NCBI GenBank assembly: GCA_027886185.1
Contig: WOAB01000689.1
Location: 1,984,001 to 2,048,000, forward strand
Direction: 5' to 3'
DNA from: Rheum nobile
Taxonomy: Eukaryota; Streptophyta; Magnoliopsida; Caryophyllales; Polygonaceae
DNA length: 64,000 nucleotides
The notes under the pieces were generated by a model. The model saw nothing but the letters and a program-made list of their open reading frames with translations, was not told the origin of the DNA and did no database searches. Position numbers and translations under genes: made by a program. Positions 43,990 through 55,447 of this stretch are shown here, piece by piece. The stretch's first letter is position 1, and each line of letters begins with the position of its first letter.

Positions 43990-46900
43990 CAACTACTCTA
44001 AGGTCACAACCTTAGTCAACATGTCTGCAGGATTCTCACTTCCTCGAATCTTCATCAGCTGCAGAATCTTCATTTCCAAGAGATGGCATATGTAGTGATA
44101 CTTCAACTCTATGTGCTTAGTCCTCGAGTGAAAAGCTGGATTCTTAGCCAAGTGAATGACACTCTGACTATCACTGTATAGAATGCTATCCCCCTGCTCC
44201 TTCCCCAATTCACGCAAGAAATTCTGCAACCATACCATCTCCTTACTAGCCTTAGTCACTGCAACATACTCAACTTATGCATTAGACAAAGCCACGATTT
44301 TCTGCAACTTAGAAGCCCAAGAGACTGCAATACCACCCAATGTAAAGACATACTCGGTTGTACTTCTTCTCTTGTCGAGATCACTTGATGCCAAATCTGC
44401 ATCAACATACCCTGCTAGCACCTCTTTCTTGCCTTCAAAACATAAGGCATGCTTAGTAGTACGCCTCAAGTATCTAAGGATCCACTTCACTACTTCCCAA
44501 TGCTTCTTCCCTGGATTGCCCATGAATCGACTAACTACTCCCACAGCATGTGCAATGTCGGGCCTCGTACACACCATTGCATACATCAAACTGTCAATTG
44601 TTGAAGCGTATGGAGTCCTCTACATCTGGACACGTTCTTCTTCACTCTTAGGCGAGTCCCTATTAGATAGCTTGAAGTGGCTACCCAAAGGGACTTTAGC
44701 TGGCTTAGCATCTTGCATACTGAACCTCTTCAAGACCTTCTTGATGTACTCAGCCTGCGACAGATACAGCTTTCCAGCATTCCTATCTCGATCAATCCGT
44801 ATACCCAGAATCTGCTTAGCCTCTCCCAGATCCTTCATAGCAAACTGTTCAGACAACTGCTTCTTCAACTTGCTCACTTCTTGAGCACTAGAGCCTGATA
44901 TCAGCATGTCATCAACATATAGCAGCAATATGATGTAGCCGTTGTCATACTTCTTGAAGTAGCAACAATGGCTAGCTTCACTTCTCACAAACTTAATTTT
45001 GTGCATGAATCCATCAAACTTCTTGTACCACAGTCTAGGTGCTTGTTTCTGACCATACAAGCTCTTATTCAACTTGCATACAAGCTCTTATTCAACTTGC
45101 ACACAAGCTCAACGTTACCCTCTGACACGTAGCCCTCAGGTTGCTTCATATAGATGTCTTCATCTAAGTCACCATGAAGAAAGGCCGTTTTTACATCCAT
45201 CTGCTGTAACTCTAAGTTTTCTACAGCCACCATACTCAACACTAAACGTATAGTAGTCAATTTCACCACAAGAGTAAAAACATTAGTATAGTCAATACTG
45301 TATTTCTGCTGAAATCCTTTCACAACCAACCTTGCCTTGTAACGCTTGCTTCCATTCGCCTCATCCTTGATTCTGTAAACCCACTTGTTATGCAATGCCT
45401 TCTTGCCCTTTGGAAGCTCAACTAGTTCCCAAGTTCCGTTGGTCATCAACGAATCCATCTCATCATCCATTGCAAGCTTCCACTTGCTCACATGCTCTCC
45501 ACGAGATGCCTCTGCATAACACTCTGGCTCACCACCATCAGTCAACAACAGATAGTAGTTGGAAGGCAAAAATATATCAGGTGATCCACGCTCTCTGGTG
45601 GACCTCCGCAGCGGAACTACTGGGGTGTGCGATTCTTCCTCAACAACAACCTCCTGGTCATTTCGAACCAACTTGCTCCCACCCGAGTTCGAGATGTCTA
45701 ACTCCACAACCTCATGTTCTGAACTAGCTGTTTCAGATGCTCCCAGACTATCCTTATACAGCACCTGCTCATTAAACACAACGTCTCGACTGCGAATAAC
45801 CTTCCTGTTCTGTTCATCCCAAAATCGGTATCTGAAATCATCACCGCCATATCCAATAAACGTGCATTTGACAGACTTAGCATCCAATTTACTTCTCTCA
45901 ACTGAAGCCACATGAACATATGAAACACACCCAAATATTCGAAGAAAAGACAGATTTACCTCTTTACCACTCCAAGCCTCCTCTGGGGTGCCATTCTCCA
46001 AGGGAGTTGATGGTCATCGGTTAATCAAGAATGCAACAATGTTAACTGCATCCGCCCAGAACATCTTCGAAAGCCCGCGCTTCAGCCTCATGCTTCTAGC
46101 ACGTTCATTCAAGGTCTTGTTCATATGCTATGCCACGCCATTCTCCCGAGGGGTTCCCTTCAAGGTTTTCTCCATGCGAATGCCATTCTCAGCACAAAAT
46201 TCCTTGAACTCGCGAAGCTCATACTCCCCACCATTATCAGATCTTAAACACTTCACTTTAAGATCTGTCTCATTCTCTACTAGGGCCTTCCACTTTCTAA
46301 AAGAATCGAAGGAATCAGATTTTTGTTTCAGAAAGTAGACCTATACCTTTCTTGTGGAGTCGTCAATGAAGGTCATGTAGTATGACGCTCCACCAAGAGA
46401 TGTCACAAGTGTTAGTCCCCACAAGTCGTTGTGGACCAACTCCAACTTCTGCTTTCTCAAAGTTCTGTCACCCTTCGAAAAACTCACCCTTTTATGTTTC
46501 CCGAGCATGCAGTCCTCACACAATCTGATTTCAACAGATTTGAGACCTGGTAGCAAACCCTTCGAACACAACACTTTCATCCATTTCTCACTCATGTGGC
46601 CAAGACGACAATTCCACAAATCTGCATCATTGTTCGCTCTTGCAACAACAATGCTACCACATACGTTGCTCGTCATGTACAACGTCCCCTCCTTCTTCCC
46701 TCGAGCTACTACCATAGTTCCTTTGGTTATCTTCCAGCTCTTGCAGCCGAAGGTTGCAACATAACCCTCGTCATCCAACTGCCCAACTGAAAGCAAATTT
46801 CTTTTCAAACCAGGAATATGCCTAACTCCATGCAACTGCAACACAGATCCATTCGGTGCCTTGATTTGAACATCACCTTTCCCCACGATTTTTAAGGCCT

Positions 46901-47170
46901 CATCATCAGCAAGATAGACCTTTCCAAAATCTCCAGGAGTGTAGCGATCCATTATGTCAGAATTGCTACATGAGTGAAACGAAGCTCCAGAGTCTAACAC
47001 TCAAGACTCTAGTGGGCTGCTCGCGCTCAGGATCAATGCATCTGCAATGTCTTCTGTGGTTGAATTCGTTTATTTGTCCTTTGACGGTGCCTTAGATTCA
47101 CTCTTGTAATGATTGTTCTCATCACAATTCCAGCACTTGATTTTGCTATTGTCTTTGGGTTTATCCTTCC
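43990..47170 (-). pseudogene. Copia-2 pol (zinc knuckle to RNase H), several lesions
   Basis: Minus-strand order: zinc knuckle CWNCDENNH (about 47110-47135); protease and pre-integrase (46341-47000; MLDSGASFHSC, LWNCRLGHMS, CEDCMLGKHKR, HNDLWG); integrase core (46004-46340, broken); integrase end and RT start (45069-46001; FLRIFGCVSYVHV, WVYRIKDEANGSKR, MDVKTAFLHGDL); RT with YVDDMLISGS (44620-45072); RNase H (44275-44589, CTRPDIAHAVGVVSRFM; 43993-44259, YSDSQSVIHLAKN, HIELKYHYI). About six frames are joined by stops or shifts. A 20-base duplication near 45070-45105 (TACAAGCTCTTATTCAACTTGC repeated) breaks RT. Typical TNT1/Tork-like copia. Confidence 0.9.
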
Positions 47171-47402
47171 CTCTCGACTTCGACCTACCACGATTCGATC
47201 TCGCCTTCGAATCTAACCTGCCCCTGTTTCCCATACCCAAGGCTGATCCTGAAGCAGTACATGACGCCTTCCTGCGAATTTCTTCGCTGATAATCAGATC
47301 TCTGACTTCATCAAACTTAAGCTTTGCCTTCCCCGTTGAAGCACTAATAACAGTAAATGTCCCGCTCCAACTCTCTGGTAAAGAGGATAACAGAATTAGG
47401 GC

Positions 47403-47762
47403 TTATACCTCATCATCGAAATTGATCTCAACCGAGCTCAGTTGCGCAATTGTCATATTGAACTCGTTTAAGTGATTGGTCACCGTTGTACTCTCCGTCA
47501 TCCGCAGGTTAAACAATTGCCGCATCAGGTGAACCTTGTTCACTGCGGATGGTTTCTCATACATCGCAAACCGAATCTGCAGCATACCCTTCGTCGTCTC
47601 TGCCTTGATAGTGTGATGCGCTATGTTTATGGACAACGATAGGCGGATCACGCTCATCGCTTTCCTGTCCAGCAACTTCCATTCGTCTTCCTTCATGTCT
47701 TTCGATTTCTTGCCTAGAGGCAAGTACTGATCTTTATCGTACAAGTAATCCTCGATCTGCAT
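47403..47762 (-). pseudogene. Copia-2 Gag
   Basis: 119 residues, starting MQIEDYLYDKDQYLPLGKKS, with LIRLSLSINIAHHTIKAETT-like helical gag sequence and the copia gag signature HLMRQLFNLRMTESTTVTNH. The N-terminal end (about 47763-47820) carries a stop. It continues in another frame to the zinc knuckle at 47110. Confidence 0.8.
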
Positions 47763-47840
47763 CTTCTAGAACCCAAAATCCGTCCCGTCGAACTTCTCCA
47801 CTGGCGATTTTCCGTCTCTCATCGTGACTGCCAGAACCAG

Positions 47841-47855
47841 CGCTCTGATACCAGT
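47841..47855 (-). promoter_or_regulatory. Primer binding site of Copia-2
   Basis: Minus strand ACTGGTATCAGAGCG, complementary to the 3' end of initiator tRNA-Met as in most Ty1/copia elements; it abuts the LTR. Confidence 0.85.
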
Positions 47856-48445
47856 TGTTTGGATCCGAACGCATTAACGAGAGAAAAACGAAGCAAAGAA
47901 CACGAGAATTGTTTACCCAGTTCGTCACAGAATATGACTACGTCTGGGGACACTACCAAGCCAGAGTTTTTCTTACTATTGTGATAACGATTACAACGAT
48001 TAAACATGGTATTTAAGCTAGAGACCAAAACTCTAATTAGGCCTGTTACACTATTGTATGGACGGGCCCAAAAGACCCTTGTAATGGATGATGAGATGGA
48101 TTCATTGATGACCAACAGAACTTGGGAACTAGTTGAGCTTCCAAAGGGCAAGAAGGCATTGCATAACAAGTGGGTTTACATAATCAAGGAGGAGGCGAAT
48201 GTAAGCAAGTGTTACAAGGCAAGACTGGTTGTGAAAGGATTTCAGCAAAAATACACTATTGGTCGTCAACGAATCCAGCTGAACAGATCGAGGCGAATGG
48301 AAGCAAGCGGTTCCGAGCCTGCGGCCCGGAACCGCAACTTCGCACGAGGGCTCCTGCCCCCGTACCCCCAACCAACTCAACAGCGAGTTGGATCGTTGAA
48401 AGTTGGGCTAGCGGTGTACAGTCCATCAGACTTCATAAGCCAACA
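47856..48445 (-). repeat. 5' LTR of Copia-2 with inserted pol fragment
   Basis: Begins TGTTGGCTTATGAAGTC at 48445 and ends GGATCCAAACA at 47856. It is 590 bp against 382 bp for the 3' LTR because 48081-48310 is occupied by rearranged pol sequence of the same family in inverted orientation. Confidence 0.85.
48081..48310 (+). other. Inverted mosaic of Copia-2 pol inside its LTR
   Basis: 48083-48262 encodes MDDEMDSLMTNRTWELVELP and onward through ARLVVKGFQQK in the plus orientation, matching the minus-strand pol at about 45290-45480. Then GTCGTCAACGAATCCAGCT matches the opposite strand of 45444, then GAGGCGAATGGAAGCAAGCG switches back. It replaces about 35 bp of LTR. The long ORF across it is not a gene. 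Confidence 0.85.
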
Positions 48446-49671
48446 AAGATATGCAATTATTCAGAAGAAGGAAGAAGAAAAAGATGTTCTCATGTTAATG
48501 TGTATATATATGATCACTATATCTGAATATATGATCTATTGATCTCCATTATATTTCTCAAAAAAAAAAAAAAATTTAACTTGTTAGCATATATCTAGGA
48601 CACACTAAAAAAAACTTTTAAAAAAATGTGCATGTTGGCATGTTGCAGGCTCTGGTACAGGATAATTATTCCATAAAGATTCTGTGAATTTTATTTTGGC
48701 TAATTAACCATAGAAATAGCAGATGCAAACCAACCTTTTCTGCAGGAAAATATTCTTCAGCAGTGAGTTTTATTGTGCAAATCAGCTAGAAAAAGACACT
48801 TGCACTTGCAAGTTGCAATAGATGCATGAATATTATATAAAATAAAAGACTTAATTTCAATATATTCTATGAGATTATTAACGGGAAGTGACAACAGGGA
48901 GAATAATATCTTGCTAATTCAATTCAGAGGTTAAAGGTAATCAGTAGAATTATACAAACTAAGTGGCACTTTCCCTAATAGACAACCTACGCTTTTCATG
49001 AACCTTTTCTAAATGTCGATATATGATAATCACCAAGGACTTCTTTTCATGTAATTTTATCTTCTGTATGAACTTTCTGACAGCACAACTACAAAATCAT
49101 GCTGTACAAGGACAATTTAATCTTCTGTAAGAATCACATCAAAACCTTATCTCAAAACTTTTCAAGAATAATCTAGAGCTCGACACCAGGAAATCTTAAG
49201 ACAAGAGTGTGGCATGGATCAGAAGGAAACAAAAAGGTATTCTCATGTTGTTACTGTGTTATGTGAGTATATGTGACCTCTACCATATAAGCAGATTAAA
49301 AGAAGATCTAACTGGGACCACTTGCAAATGACTATGTATGTGAATAAATAATGTGATGCTGTGACCCGTCCTCGTGCAGTTTATCTTCCTTTTGGGCATT
49401 GATCTGGTATGAACGATTATTATCGTGTAAAATAAAAATAATATAAGTATAACTTACGCAGATATAGAAAAAAATAATTTTATGTATTTTTCGAATGTGT
49501 ACAAATTCACACTCATACAATCAAAAACTTGTGCAGTTGTGCACATATAAATAAAAATGTGTGCACATTCTAAAGTGCATAGAATTTTACTTGTATGTAC
49601 ATGACTTTCTTAAGTGCGAAAGTTTTTGTCTATATATATGTGCTTAAATTTATGTCTATAACATACAGAAT
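48446..49671. other. Glutaredoxin array unit without a glutaredoxin (ghost unit 1)
   Basis: Non-coding. In order: GTTGCAGGCTCTGGTACAGG (48643), GCAAATCAGCTAGAAAAAGAC (48778), then no gene, then CTTATCTCAAAACTTTTCAAG (49146) and GTGATGCTGTGACCCGTCCTCG (49355). These mark the unit that holds gene 3 at 41.4-43.5 kb. Confidence 0.65.
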
Positions 49672-50203
49672 CAGTGGCGGATCTACAGGGGGCGGCCGCC
49701 CCCACTAGGATCCGTCGAGCCTAGCATAGTTGGGTAAAAACAAATATGATTCGGAAAAATTAAGTGGGACAACAGTTATTTCATAAAAAGTGTTGTCCAT
49801 GTCCTTTTTACAGCACTTTAAATAACACTGTTTACAGCGCTTTTTAAAAAAACCGTTTTCCCAGTTTCAGCATTTTCAAAATAACTTTAGACATCATTTC
49901 TTTATCAAAAGCGTTTTCCCGATTTGCTATTTTTACAAAACACTTAATTTAGTTTGTTATGATTTTTTTTTTAAATAACACTTGTCTAATTTTATTTATA
50001 ATTAAAGTAATTAGATATTAATTTTATTTATGGAGAAATTAATTGTTCAAATATGTCATAATTTCAAATATTTAACTTTATATAATCCTAATGAGTCAAA
50101 ATATTAATAATAACATAAGTATATAAAGCATATAATAGAAAATGGCGCTTTCGACTACTCATACTTCCGTCCTTCCTTCCGAATAATCCTAGATCTGCCA
50201 CTG
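49672..50203. mobile_element. hAT-type MITE, 532 bp
   Basis: CAGTGGCGGATCTA at 49672 and TAGATCTGCCACTG ending at 50203 are 13-14 bp TIRs (one mismatch). Flanks TACAGAAT (49664-49671) and TATAGAAT (50204-50211) are an 8-bp target duplication with one change. Non-coding; a CGGCCGCCCCC block lies just inside the left end. Confidence 0.85.
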
Positions 50204-50781
50204 TATAGAATGAATAAGATGAAAATCATAACACATAAGTTAACTTGCTTTCCGTATAGATGTACCTTTGCATCCAAATATTCCTTTCCTTGCAACATGG
50301 TCATTATACGTTTGGAAAAAGAATATCAACTGCAATATATATATATATGGCCATAAAGTTACAGGATGTGTCCCTTCACTAAATGGATGAGAATTCCTCA
50401 GTAGGGTTGAGATGAGAACAATATACTCCCTCTGTTCCACTATATAAACTACATTTGAGAATTTGCACATTTATTAAGGAGAATAGAGAGTTTATTTGCA
50501 AGTACAAAAGTTACTCAGAAAGGTACATAAAAATTACAGGGGATTGAAGTTGACAAATGGGGATAATTAAGCTAAACCCTGCAAATCTCATGGTTGATAT
50601 TTTCAACCAATAGAAACACAGGATTAGAGTCACATGGATTGCCAATTCTCAGCTAAACCTTACATATTTCCTATAAAACCAACCATTTACATCACTGCAA
50701 CTCTTACATCTCTCCAAAAAATACCATTTCATCTCTGTTCAAGCATTTAACATTCACAACAGCATCACTGCCTGCTCCAGA

Positions 50782-52362
50782 ATGTCTTCAGACTTTAATC
50801 TTAATATTCCAGCTCTGTTTCCACATGATGATGTAGACCAGCTACATGATTTTCTGACTGATGATGAAGAAATGGAAGAAGACAAAGTTCTGTTTGATCT
50901 CAACCAGTCAGTTGGGGACATGGAAGAAGATGAAGTTCTCTTTGATCTCAACCAGCCAGTTGGGGACATGGAACAAGATGAAGTTCTATTTGATCTCAAC
51001 CAAGAACCAGAAACAGAGGCAACAATTCATGCAGAAACAGAGCATCACAGTGAAGCAACAAGTCATCACCAGACAAACAGAAACAGGCGCATCAATGAAC
51101 AAAGAATGAACATTTTGGTGTGGCTTGTAGACAAATCAGTAAATGGAAAGCTACAACATGGTGCAATGAATGCTGCTGCATCACAATTTAATGTATCAAG
51201 ATGGTGCATAAGCAACATATGGAGCATAGGCAAGAGACATAGGGATGAAAACCAAATGTACAATCTCACAACAAAATATCATAACTCATGTAGAAAGAGA
51301 GTTCAGGTATCAGTTGAGTCTATTACAAATCTGAATATGGGGGAGAGATCATGCATCAGAGATTTAGCAAGCAACCTTAACATATCAAAGAGCACAGCTC
51401 ATAAAATGATCAAGAGGGGAGAAATCAAGCCATACACAAATCCACTCCATCCAGGATTGAATGACAACAACAAAGTGACAAGACTGGATTGGGTGCTAAG
51501 GCTACTACAAGGTGATACAGCAGAAACAAAGAGAGAATATATTCCAATGTATGACTTTGTTCATTTGGATGAGAAATGGTTTTATTTGAGCAAGAAGTCA
51601 CACAGGGTCTATCTAGCACAACATGAGAAAGGCAAATACAGAGCAGCTAGTTCAAGCAAGTTCATTCCAAAAGTAATGTTCACTGCTGCAGTAGCTAGAC
51701 CAAGGTTCAATTCAGAAGGGCAATGTACCTTTGATGGAAAAATTGGTATTTTTCCATTCATATACACAGAGCCAGCAAAGCGATCATCAAAAAACAGACG
51801 AAAGGGGACATTGGTGACCAAGCTAGTTGAATCAGTAAACAAGAAGGTGACAAGGAGTATGTTAATCAACCAAATAGTTCCAGCAATCAAGGCAAAGTGG
51901 CCACAAGATGGACATCACAAGGTGATATTTATACAACAGGATAATGCAAAAGCTCATATAACTCAACATGATACAGAATGGCAGCAGGTATATCAAGAGG
52001 AAGGATTTACATTTATTTTGACTCAACAACCACCTAATAGCCCTGATTTAAACATATTAGATCTAGGGTTTTTTAGGAGCATTCAATCACTGATGCACAA
52101 AAAGATGCCTAAGAATGTTGATCACATGTTAGATGCAGTTCATGAAGCATTTTATGAACTAGACTCTAAAACATTAAGTAATGTGTAGATGACATTACAA
52201 TATGTTATGAATGAAATACTCAAAAGAAAAGGGGGCAATGATTATGATGTTCCACATAATAATAAAAAGAGATTGGAAGCTCAAGGAATTCTGTCAAGAG
52301 AAGTTCATGCACCAATGTGGGCAGTTATGGAAGCATGGGGCATTGTTCATGGGGGTGCATAA
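50782..52362 (+). pseudogene. Plant mariner-like (DD39D) transposase, one late nonsense codon
   Basis: Open from MSSDFNLNIPALF (50782) to a TAG at 52186-52188 (468 residues), then open in the same frame to TAA at 52360. The catalytic triad is present: D263 (HLDEKWF), D387 (QQDNAKAH) and D427 (ILDLGFF) with 39 residues between the last two, the DD39D signature of plant mariners. Residues ~100-230 hold the helix-turn-helix DNA-binding part (KSTAHKMIKRGEI). The sequence after the TAG has the family's usual C-terminal length, so the stop probably removes about 58 residues. The N terminus has three 16-residue repeats with LFDLNQ (residues 37-42, 53-58, 69-74). Transposase cuts the TIR ends and inserts at TA. 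Confidence 0.85.
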
Positions 52363-53639
52363 GGAATGCAAGCAGAAGCAGGTCCATCAAATGCACAACA
52401 ACACAGAGAAGAAGAAACTCAAGAAGAAGAACATGATATTATTATCTAGACTAGCTTGGTATTTTGCACATCACTACATTTTGTAAGCATGCACATAGCA
52501 AATAAGTTGCATCTCACTATATTTTGTAAGTAAGCATGCAAGTACATAGCAAATGTTTTGCACATCACTATATTTTTTAGTCATGCAGGAACATAGTAAA
52601 TCTTAAAAGCATGAAACTTTTGGCAACTTCTGTAAGCATGCATGAACATTGTAAGTCTTGGAAACTTTTGGCAAGTTCATCATTGAACATCAAAAGTCAA
52701 ACAATAAAAACAATCTTTATAACCTAAGAAACATTTAACAATTTAATCTCAGATGTCCCCAATCATCACTGACACAAGCCCATTGACAAAAACTAAGAAT
52801 ACCATAAGCCTCATTCAGTTATATCAACTGGTTTCTCATAGGACATTAATGCAGTGAATTACATGAAGTTGCATCTCATTTTAAGAAGACTTCATCCTTG
52901 ATTATAGACTTATAATATCAGTTGTCCCCAATCATCACTGACACAACTACATTTTCACAACACTAACATACCCATAAGCCACATTCAGTTAATATAAACT
53001 GGTTTCTTATGGCAACTTAATTTACATGAGCATGCATCTCAGTATTCAAAGACTTCATCATTGATTATCAATACAGAAACTTAAATGTCCCCAAGCATCA
53101 CTGACACAAGCCCATTTACACAACAGTAACATAACAACAACAGAAACCAGGTAATAACAAGAGCATTTGCAGATCAATGAACAAGAGAACATCAGATAAC
53201 CAGAGCATTTGCAACATTTGCAAATCAATGAACAAGACAGAACATCAGATAACCATTTGCAGATCAATGAACAAGACAAAACATCAGATCAATGAGCATG
53301 CAGAACATTAGATCAACGAACAAGACAGAAAATCATAAAGAGCATTTGCAGATCAATGAGCATGCATCAAACTAATTTACAGATCAATGGACAAGACAAA
53401 ACATCTGATAACCAGAGCATCCAACACATGAATACAACAACAGCAACAGAGTATAAATCAACAACAACAGAGTAAAATGTAATCCATCAAATTGAACATG
53501 CAATCAAAATCAACAGCAATAGAATCCCGAAATTGAACATGCAATCAATAGAGGACATGCAAATTGAACATGCAATCAAATCAACAGCAATAGAGTAATC
53601 AAATTGAACATGCAATCAACAGAGGACAGAGTTTAGAAG
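52363..53639. repeat. Non-coding interior of the mariner element with short repeats
   Basis: No gene. A phrase GCATTTGCAGATCAATGA with AACAAGACAGAACATCAGAT recurs about six times between 53150 and 53420; CCCCAATCATCACTGACACAA recurs at 52755 and 52925, and near-identically at 53090. Confidence 0.7.
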
Positions 53640-53906
53640 TCAACCATCAGATTCATCATCAGAGATTATAATAATCTCAACCTCAGGTGGGATATTTTTT
53701 CTAGAGGGTCCTGCTTCTTTCTCCGGGGACTTGGAGAGATGATCTACAGCTTCTTCATCCACCTTGGCTTCAGGAGCACCACCCTCAACAGTATCTTCGG
53801 AGTAATGGGGACTGAAGTTGTGAACTCCTTGGCACTGCTTTCCCCATTCACACTTAGGGTATTGAGAGCAGACCGAAGAAGATTTCTTCTGCTTCGGGGG
53901 TGCCAT
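53640..53906 (-). CDS. Antisense ORF of the mariner element: CCCH-like motif and SUMO-interacting-like tail
   Basis: 88 residues if started at MAPPKQKKSSS (53906); the frame stays open to an ATG at 54140, but that part is translated from tandem repeats. Residues 13-29 (CSQYPKCEWGKQCQGVH) have cysteines and histidine spaced C-x5-C-x5-C-x3-H, a pattern within the broad CCCH zinc-finger class. A Lys/Glu-rich middle follows, and the protein ends VEIIIISDDESDG: four isoleucines followed by Ser and acidic residues, the form of a SUMO-interacting motif. A basic patch (PPKQKK) at the start may aid nuclear entry. No homologue is known to me. Expression and function are unproven. Confidence 0.4.
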   Translation of the reverse strand: MAPPKQKKSSSVCSQYPKCEWGKQCQGVHNFSPHYSEDTVEGGAPEAKVDEEAVDHLSKSPEKEAGPSRKNIPPEVEIIIISDDESDG

Positions 53907-53949
53907 AAATAGACCATCTTTAGAGCTCGTTGTCCAATGGAAGCTCATT

Positions 53950-54255
53950 CTCAGAAACCAAGATCCAGAGGACACGATCCAGAGATGATGAAGAAGAGGA
54001 GACGAGATCCAGAGATGATGAAGAAGAGGAGACGAGCTCTCCTTCGGCCAAGATCCACCCACAAATATCAACAAATCAAGATCTAGAGACCAGAGATCCA
54101 GAGATGATAAAGAAGAGGAGACAGTATCTCCTTTGGCCAAGATCCACCCACAAATATCAACAAACCAAGATCCAGAGACCAGAGATCTAGAGATGATGAA
54201 GAAGAGGAGACGAGATCTCCTTCGGCCAAGATCCAGAGACCAGAGATCCAGATGA
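53950..54255. repeat. Tandem repeat of about 112 bp and a 37-bp sub-repeat
   Basis: CAGAGATGATGAAGAAGAGG with AGACGAGATC and CTTCGGCCAAGATCCACCC recurs about 2.5 times. It lies 5' of the antisense ORF and would be in its leader. Confidence 0.75.
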
Positions 54256-54382
54256 GAGATTAGGGTTTGAGTGTGAGTGTGAGAGAGAGGGCAGATGAGA
54301 GAGAGGGCAAAGAGCGGTGTTTGAGTGTGAGAGAGAGATTAGGGTTCAAGGGGAGAGTGAGGGCAGATGAAAGATTAGAGAA

Positions 54383-54384
54383 TT

Positions 54385-54464
<80 letters not shown>
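54383..54464. repeat. GA microsatellite, about 40 dinucleotides
   Basis: An uninterrupted GA run, with shorter GA clusters before and after. On the minus strand this is a CT tract upstream of the antisense ORF, a common plant promoter or 5'-UTR feature. ORFs in it are by-products. Confidence 0.95.
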
Positions 54465-54469
<5 letters not shown>

Positions 54470-54706
54470 GTGAGTGTGAGAGAGAGAGAGATATATGGGG
54501 GGAGAGTAATAAGTGTAGTGATGTGGGTAGGTAAGGAGTGATGAGAATAAAACAAAATATGATATGATAGATTGGATAAATGTAGATAATTTATGAGGGT
54601 AATATTGAAAATATTTATGGATATAAATGGAAAGAAAAGCAAATGGGGTAAATTTTTTGAGACGCCCAAAATGAAAAATATTGCTTATATTATGAGACGG
54701 AATGAA

Positions 54707-55447
54707 TATTTGTCAAGCGTCCAGCTGAGCAGGCCAATTGTCCTTGGAAATTACAATGGGGCGTTTGTCTTTTTCCGTGTACGGTATGCATGCATGTTGA
54801 CATGTTGTACAAGGATAAGTATTCCATGAAGATTCTGCAGAATCTTTTGGCTAATTAAAGAACAGGATTGTCACTAAGACATGTGATTGGAGGTGTGAAC
54901 TGAAGATACAAAGCAAGCATTTAATGTAAGCAGAACTCATTTGCAGGAAAATATTCTTCAACATGACAGTGAATTTTAATTGTGCAAATCAGCTACAAAG
55001 AGACAATGTCACTTGCAATCCATGCAATTTATATGATCAATATGCGCTTGCAATGAATCATTTCAATATAATTGACATCAGATAATTAAAGCCAAAAACT
55101 TATTTATTTTCAAAGGTTAAATGTATTCAATTCAATAAAACAAATCAAGTGGCATTCCTCTAATAGACAGCCTATCCTAACAGACTTCATAAGAAGTTGT
55201 TCAAGCCAAATTTCACCGCTCTAGTGCTCTGAAAAACTTAATTTTCTGTTGTCTTTTTGTTCACTATGCACAGTTTTCTTAAATTAATTTTCTCTTCCCT
55301 TCATATTAAACTTCTACGGATCTTGTACTATGACTACCATTACAATAAGAAAATGCACTTCAGTATTTAGACAGTTCCCTCTATCACTTGTTCAACGAAA
55401 AATCATAGTTCATAGTACAAACTTCAAAGATAAACTTGCTTTGTTTA
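54707..55447. other. Glutaredoxin array unit without a glutaredoxin (ghost unit 2)
   Basis: Non-coding. CCAGCTGAGCAGG (54721), CATGCATGTTGACATG (54788), GTGCAAATCAGCTA (54982) and CTTTTTGTTCACTATGCACAG (55251) match the flanks of glutaredoxin gene 3 (41809, 41865, 41998, 42933). The gene itself is absent. It ends at the Sirevirus LTR. Confidence 0.65.

Larger units (their letters stand above)
50426..54706 (+). mobile_element. Mariner-like element, about 4.3 kb
   Basis: Left TIR CTCCCTCTGTTCCACTATAT at 50426 and right TIR (reverse complement) TTCATTCCGTCTCATAATAT ending at 54706, each flanked by TA. The ends match at 14 of 22 positions and are of the CTCCCTCCGTCCC type shared by plant mariners and Stowaway MITEs. 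It carries a transposase (+), an antisense ORF at 53640-53906, and repeats. Glutaredoxin-unit sequence resumes on both sides. Confidence 0.8.

Noticed and set aside
48006..48542. 178-residue ORF with RT-like sequence on the plus strand
   Set aside because: It is an LTR plus the inverted pol insert; the frame crosses a junction of LTR, pol mosaic and flanking DNA.
54267..54669. ORFs in the GA/CT microsatellite
   Set aside because: Simple dipeptide runs (RE, SL) from the dinucleotide repeat.
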